From AP-15 sp963832875 (GTDB taxonomy: Bacteria; Pseudomonadota; Alphaproteobacteria; ATCC43930; CGMCC-115725), in NCBI GenBank assembly GCA_963832875.1, contig CAWHWB010000007.1, positions 682,001 to 746,000 on the forward strand: a stretch of DNA of 64,000 nucleotides. The letters run 5' to 3'. The translations under genes and the position numbers were made by a program. Shown here piece after piece: positions 60,746 to 64,000 of the stretch (within the stretch, counting starts at the first letter, position 1; every line of letters begins with the position of its first letter). The notes under the pieces are model-generated. The model searched no databases. It was not told where the DNA came from and saw only the letters and a program-made list of their open reading frames with translations.

Positions 60746-63001
60746 ATGCCTGCGGCTGACGGCGTCTCGCACGCTGCGGTTCGGGCCCCGCGCGGAGGCG
60801 AACTGCTGCTCGAACTCTTGTCCGAGGAAATTCCGGCGCGGATGCAGCGCCGGGCGATCGAGGACCTGATCGGCCTGATCCGCGACAAGCTTGCGGCGGC
60901 CGAGCTCGCGGCGGCCGAATTGCGCAGCTACGTGACGCCGCGTCGCCTGGTGGTCGTGGCCCACGGCATTCCCGCGACCCAGCCCGACCGCACCGAGGAA
61001 CGTCGCGGCCCGCGGGTCGGCGCGCCCGCCCAGGCGATCGACGGGTTTCTGCGCTCGGCCGGGCTCGGCTCGATCGAAGACTGCGAAATCCGGGACACCG
61101 GCCGCGGCGAATTCTATTTCGCGGTCGTCAGGCGCTCGGGACGGCCGGCCGCGACGGTCTTGCCGGAACTGATCAAGGCCGCGATCGCCGAATTGCCATG
61201 GCCGAAATCGATGCGCTGGCCGGGCTCGCCGCTGCGCTGGGTGCGGCCCTTGACCTCGGTGATCTGCCTTTACGACGGCGAGGTGCTGCGATTGGCGCTA
61301 GACGGCGTGCCGGTCGGGCGCACCACTCGCGGCCATCGGTTTATGGCGCCCGGCGAAATCTGCGTCGCAGACACCGCCGAATACGTCGAAAAGCTGCGAC
61401 AGGGTCACGTCATCCCCGACCAGGAGCGCCGCAGGGAGCTGATCCGCGCCGATCTCGACCGCCAGGCGGCGGCGCTCGGGATCGCGATCAAGCCCGATCC
61501 CGCGCTGCTCGACGAGGTGGCCGGCCTCGCCGAGTTCCCGGTCGTGCTGGCTGGCGCGATCGACGCCGATTTCATGAAGCTGCCGCCGGAAGTTCTGCAG
61601 ACGGCGATGCGCGTGCATCAAAAATATTTCGCGAGCGTGCATGCTGATGGCCGGGCGGCGGCGCATTTTCTGTTCGTCGCCGACAATCTCGCCGAGGACG
61701 GCGGCGCGGCGATCGTCGGCGGCAACGAGCGGGTGCTGCGCGCCCGCCTCGCCGATGCCCGCTTCTTCTGGGACCAGGACCGTAAAATCCGCCTCGAAGA
61801 CCGGGTCGAGGCGCTAAAGGACCGCGTCTATCACGCCAAGCTCGGCAGCGTGTATGACAAAGTCGAGCGGGTGGAGAAGCTCGTGGCGGTCCTCGCGCAG
61901 CAACTTGTCGCCGCGTCCCCTGCCGTCGCCTCCGCGAAAGCGGGTGCCCAGGGTGAGCGCTCGGACCGGTTGGCCCTGGATTCCCGCCTTCGCGGGAATG
62001 ACGGTGAAGAGTTGGGCCGAGCGGCAAAGCGCGCAGCGCATCTCGCCAAAGCCGATCTGTCGACCGGCATGGTCGGCGAGTTTCCCGAGTTGCAAGGCGT
62101 GATGGGCCGCTATTACGCGCTGCATGACGGCGAGGACCCGCGTGTCGGCGATGCGATCGCGGAACACTATCGGCCAGTCGGGCCGAGCGACCCATGCCCG
62201 AACATGGCGGCGAGCGTCATTGTCGCGTTGGCCGACAAGATCGATGCCCTGGTCGCACTTTTTGCAGTCGGTGAGAAGCCGACCGGCTCGCGCGACCCAT
62301 TCGCACTGCGCCGGGCGGCTCAGGGGGTGATCCAACTCGTTCTGGAAAACGGTTTGCGCCTGCCGCTGGCGCAAGTGTTCGCGGTCGCCCGAAGCGCGCC
62401 TGGGCTGCCCGACGTGGCCGACCAGAGCGAACTTGCCGCCGCCGTCGAAGAGCTCCTCGGCTTTATTGCCGACCGGCTGAAGGTGCATCTGCGCGATCAG
62501 GGTGTGCGCCACGACCTGATTGCCGCGACCTTCGCCCAGCTCGGGACAGGGTCTATCCCCTATGCCGGCAGGTATGAGGACGATTTGGTTCGTCTCCTGT
62601 CCCGGGTCGCTGCTCTCGCCGGGTTCCTCGACACGGATGACGGGGCCAGTCTGCTTGTCGCCTATCGCCGCGCCTCGAATATCGTCGCCATCGAGGATCG
62701 CAGGGACGGGTATGCCCGCCCCGTCGATGTCGATGCCTCTCTATTCCGTCAATCCGAGGAAGCGGCGCTCGCCAGCAAACTCGACCAAATCGGGCAGCGA
62801 GCCGGGAAGCTGCTTAAAGAAGAACGGTTCGAAGAAGCGATGGCCGAATTGGCGCGATTGCGACACCCGATCGACGAATTTTTTGACAAGGTCACGGTCA
62901 ACACCGATGACGCGACGCTGCGCGAGAACCGGCTGCGGCTGCTGTCGCGCATCCGGGCGACGATGAACCAGGTCGCCGATTTCTCGCTGATCGAGGGGTA
63001 A
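60746..63001 (+). CDS. glyS: Glycine--tRNA ligase beta subunit, with an in-frame repeat insertion
   Basis: 751 residues from the ATG at 60746; the frame remains open to 60689 but that part is repeat sequence. The N-terminus GGELLLELLSEEIPARMQRR, the central HQKYFASVHADGRAAAHFLFVADNL, ARLADARFFWDQDRK, and ADLSTGMVGEFPELQGVMGRYYA are diagnostic, and the C-terminal anticodon-binding domain is complete. Between residues ~390 and ~422 there are about 30 extra residues (PAVASAKAGAQGERSDRLAL, then DSRLRGNDG) that I do not expect in GlyS; they are encoded by a palindromic repeat (61923-62004). The enzyme must tolerate this loop, because it is essential. Confidence 0.95.
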   Translation: MPAADGVSHAAVRAPRGGELLLELLSEEIPARMQRRAIEDLIGLIRDKLAAAELAAAELRSYVTPRRLVVVAHGIPATQPDRTEERRGPRVGAPAQAIDGFLRSAGLGSIEDCEIRDTGRGEFYFAVVRRSGRPAATVLPELIKAAIAELPWPKSMRWPGSPLRWVRPLTSVICLYDGEVLRLALDGVPVGRTTRGHRFMAPGEICVADTAEYVEKLRQGHVIPDQERRRELIRADLDRQAAALGIAIKPDPALLDEVAGLAEFPVVLAGAIDADFMKLPPEVLQTAMRVHQKYFASVHADGRAAAHFLFVADNLAEDGGAAIVGGNERVLRARLADARFFWDQDRKIRLEDRVEALKDRVYHAKLGSVYDKVERVEKLVAVLAQQLVAASPAVASAKAGAQGERSDRLALDSRLRGNDGEELGRAAKRAAHLAKADLSTGMVGEFPELQGVMGRYYALHDGEDPRVGDAIAEHYRPVGPSDPCPNMAASVIVALADKIDALVALFAVGEKPTGSRDPFALRRAAQGVIQLVLENGLRLPLAQVFAVARSAPGLPDVADQSELAAAVEELLGFIADRLKVHLRDQGVRHDLIAATFAQLGTGSIPYAGRYEDDLVRLLSRVAALAGFLDTDDGASLLVAYRRASNIVAIEDRRDGYARPVDVDASLFRQSEEAALASKLDQIGQRAGKLLKEERFEEAMAELARLRHPIDEFFDKVTVNTDDATLRENRLRLLSRIRATMNQVADFSLIEG
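61923..62004. repeat. Palindromic element inserted in frame in glyS
   Basis: Two 31-base arms (61923-61953 and 61974-62004), inverted with 23 of 31 matching positions, surround a 20-base spacer. The right arm contains CCCGCCTTCGCGGGAATGAC, the core of a widespread repeat whose translation gives SRLRGNDG. The element keeps the glyS frame open and adds about 30 residues. Related copies lie at 16569-16646 and possibly near 22440. Confidence 0.85.
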
Positions 63002-63013
63002 GGTCAGCGATGC

Positions 63014-63030
63014 GGCGGGTTTCACCCGCC
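63014..63030. terminator. Hairpin downstream of glyS
   Basis: A perfect 7-bp stem (GGCGGGT, loop TTC, ACCCGCC) lies 13 bases after the glyS stop. A T-run does not follow, so its strength as a terminator is uncertain. Confidence 0.45.
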
Positions 63031-63054
63031 CTATGGATCCGGCGTGGTATTGTA

Positions 63055-63071
63055 GGCGGATGCAATCCGCC
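63055..63071. repeat. Second hairpin between glyS and ppdK
   Basis: A perfect 7-bp stem (GGCGGAT, loop GCA, ATCCGCC). Together with the hairpin at 63014 it lies inside a 157-base segment flanked by two near-identical 20-bp sequences (62982-63001 and 63159-63178). Confidence 0.45.
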
Positions 63072-63185
63072 GGCGCAAAAGCGGCCGGGCGATCCGCGTA
63101 TTAAGATGAGGGGCGGAGTTTAATCCCCATGATTCGTTTAAATTGGGTAAAGCTGATGTCTCGCTGATCGAAGGGTGAGCGGCGG

Positions 63186-64000
63186 ATGACGAAATGGGTC
63201 TATGGGTTTGGCGGCGGCTGCGCCGAGGGTGGTGCGGAGATGCGCGACCTGCTCGGCGGCAAGGGCGCCGGGCTCGCGGAGATGAGCGGTCTTGGGCTGC
63301 CGGTGCCGCCCGGCTTTACAATCACGACCGAGGTGTGCACCTGGTACTATGCCAACGGCAAATCCTATCCGCCTGGGCTCGAGGGCGAGGTCGCCGATGG
63401 CCTTGCAGCGATTGAGCGGGCGCTTGGCGCGCGATTTGGCGATGCCGATAACCCGCTTCTGGTCTCGGTCCGCTCGGGGGCGCGGGTGTCGATGCCGGGG
63501 ATGATGGACACGGTCCTCAACCTCGGGCTCAACGACCGCGCGGTCGAGGGGTTGGCCAAGAAAAGCGGTGACGAGCGCTTTGCCTATGACAGCTATCGCC
63601 GATTTATCCAGATGTACGGGCAGGTCGTGCTCGACATCGAGCACCATCATTTCGAGGAGCTTCTGGAGAACCACAAGCTCGACACCGGACAGACGCTCGA
63701 CACCGATCTTTCCGCCAGGGATTGGAAAATTATCGTCGACGGCTTCAAGGACGTCGTCGCGCAGGAAACCGGCCAGCCGTTTCCACAGGAGCCGCAGGAC
63801 CAGTTGTGGGGTGCGATTGGTGCGGTGTTCGGGTCGTGGATGAACCCGCGCGCGGTCACCTATCGCCGGTTGCACGAAATCCCGGCCGATTGGGGCACGG
63901 CGGTCAATGTCCAGGCGATGGTGTTCGGCAACATGGGTGCCGATTGCGCGACCGGCGTCGCCTTTACCCGCAACCCGTCGACCGGGGAAAACGAGTTTTA
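63186..64000 (+). CDS. ppdK: Pyruvate phosphate dikinase, N-terminal part
   Basis: Runs off the window end; 271 codons are visible from the ATG at 63186. The N-terminal nucleotide-binding domain is certain: MTKWVYGFGGGCAEGGAEMR, DLLGGKGAGLAEMSGLGLPV, PPGFTITTEVCTWYY, LVSVRSGARVSMPGMMDTVL, NLGLND, and AVNVQAMVFGNMG. The enzyme interconverts pyruvate, ATP and phosphate with phosphoenolpyruvate, AMP and pyrophosphate. Its place after glyQ-glyS is common in alphaproteobacteria. Confidence 0.95.
   Translation, partial: MTKWVYGFGGGCAEGGAEMRDLLGGKGAGLAEMSGLGLPVPPGFTITTEVCTWYYANGKSYPPGLEGEVADGLAAIERALGARFGDADNPLLVSVRSGARVSMPGMMDTVLNLGLNDRAVEGLAKKSGDERFAYDSYRRFIQMYGQVVLDIEHHHFEELLENHKLDTGQTLDTDLSARDWKIIVDGFKDVVAQETGQPFPQEPQDQLWGAIGAVFGSWMNPRAVTYRRLHEIPADWGTAVNVQAMVFGNMGADCATGVAFTRNPSTGENEF

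Overview
The window looks like the chromosome of a high-GC (about two thirds G+C by eye) alphaproteobacterium. The evidence is the tRNA-Pro / polyprenyl synthase / DUF2007 / methyltransferase / S49 peptidase / glyQ / glyS / ppdK block at the right end, the Mth938-like and squalene-synthase-like genes at the left end, GTGA-type overlapping starts, and several families of short palindromic repeats. A soil or plant-associated lineage with a broad catabolic range (Rhodospirillales or Hyphomicrobiales type) fits, but the genus cannot be read from the sequence.

Layout. 1-4.2 kb: end of an Mth938-like gene, two small exported proteins, Fe superoxide dismutase, a squalene/phytoene-synthase-like protein and an atypical crotonase. 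4.2-7.6 kb: a lower-GC, tightly coupled three-gene cassette on the minus strand (unknown protein, tentative RPE65-like oxygenase, JAMM peptidase). This is the least explained part of the window. 7.8-13.1 kb: a LysR regulator diverging from a dehalogenase/hydrolase/flavoprotein operon. It is bounded by a decayed copy and the intact copy of the 3' end of an ADP-forming acyl-CoA synthetase gene. 13-17.7 kb: that synthetase and two acyl-CoA dehydrogenases. 17.8-20.7 kb: a scarred antitoxin gene, a heme-oxygenase-like ABM protein, a GFA-type protein, and a protease-dead HtrA/PDZ protein overlapping a LuxR-type regulator. 20.7-29 kb: catabolic genes (FAH-family hydrolase, TauD-type dioxygenase, HpaB-type monooxygenase, aromatic-acid MFS transporter, D-threonine-aldolase-like enzyme, malate synthase).

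29-42.5 kb: MlaC/HpnM-like protein, Na+/H+ antiporter, FtsH, ammonium transporter and P-II protein, a PP2C-kinase fusion, a luciferase-like oxidoreductase, a phosphopantetheinyl transferase, a peroxiredoxin, and a CoA-binding domain in frame with O-acetylhomoserine sulfhydrylase. 42.5-48 kb: an esterase and a heparinase II/III-like / MFS / unknown trio. 48.1-49.2 kb: an ISAs1-type transposase. 50-56 kb: a PP-loop ATPase-like protein beside a BTAD-TPR regulator, then a TPP enzyme with an SDR dehydrogenase. 56.1-64 kb: the housekeeping block listed above, ending inside ppdK.

Three recurring themes deserve attention. (1) Short palindromic repeats lie between many genes, and one sits in frame inside glyS. 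(2) Three otherwise well conserved genes (haloacid dehalogenase, phosphopantetheinyl transferase, metY) each carry what looks like a single-base frameshift, which means either recent decay or sequence error. (3) Small, possibly new assemblies occur: the JAMM cassette, the dead HtrA with its regulator, and the PP-loop/BTAD pair.
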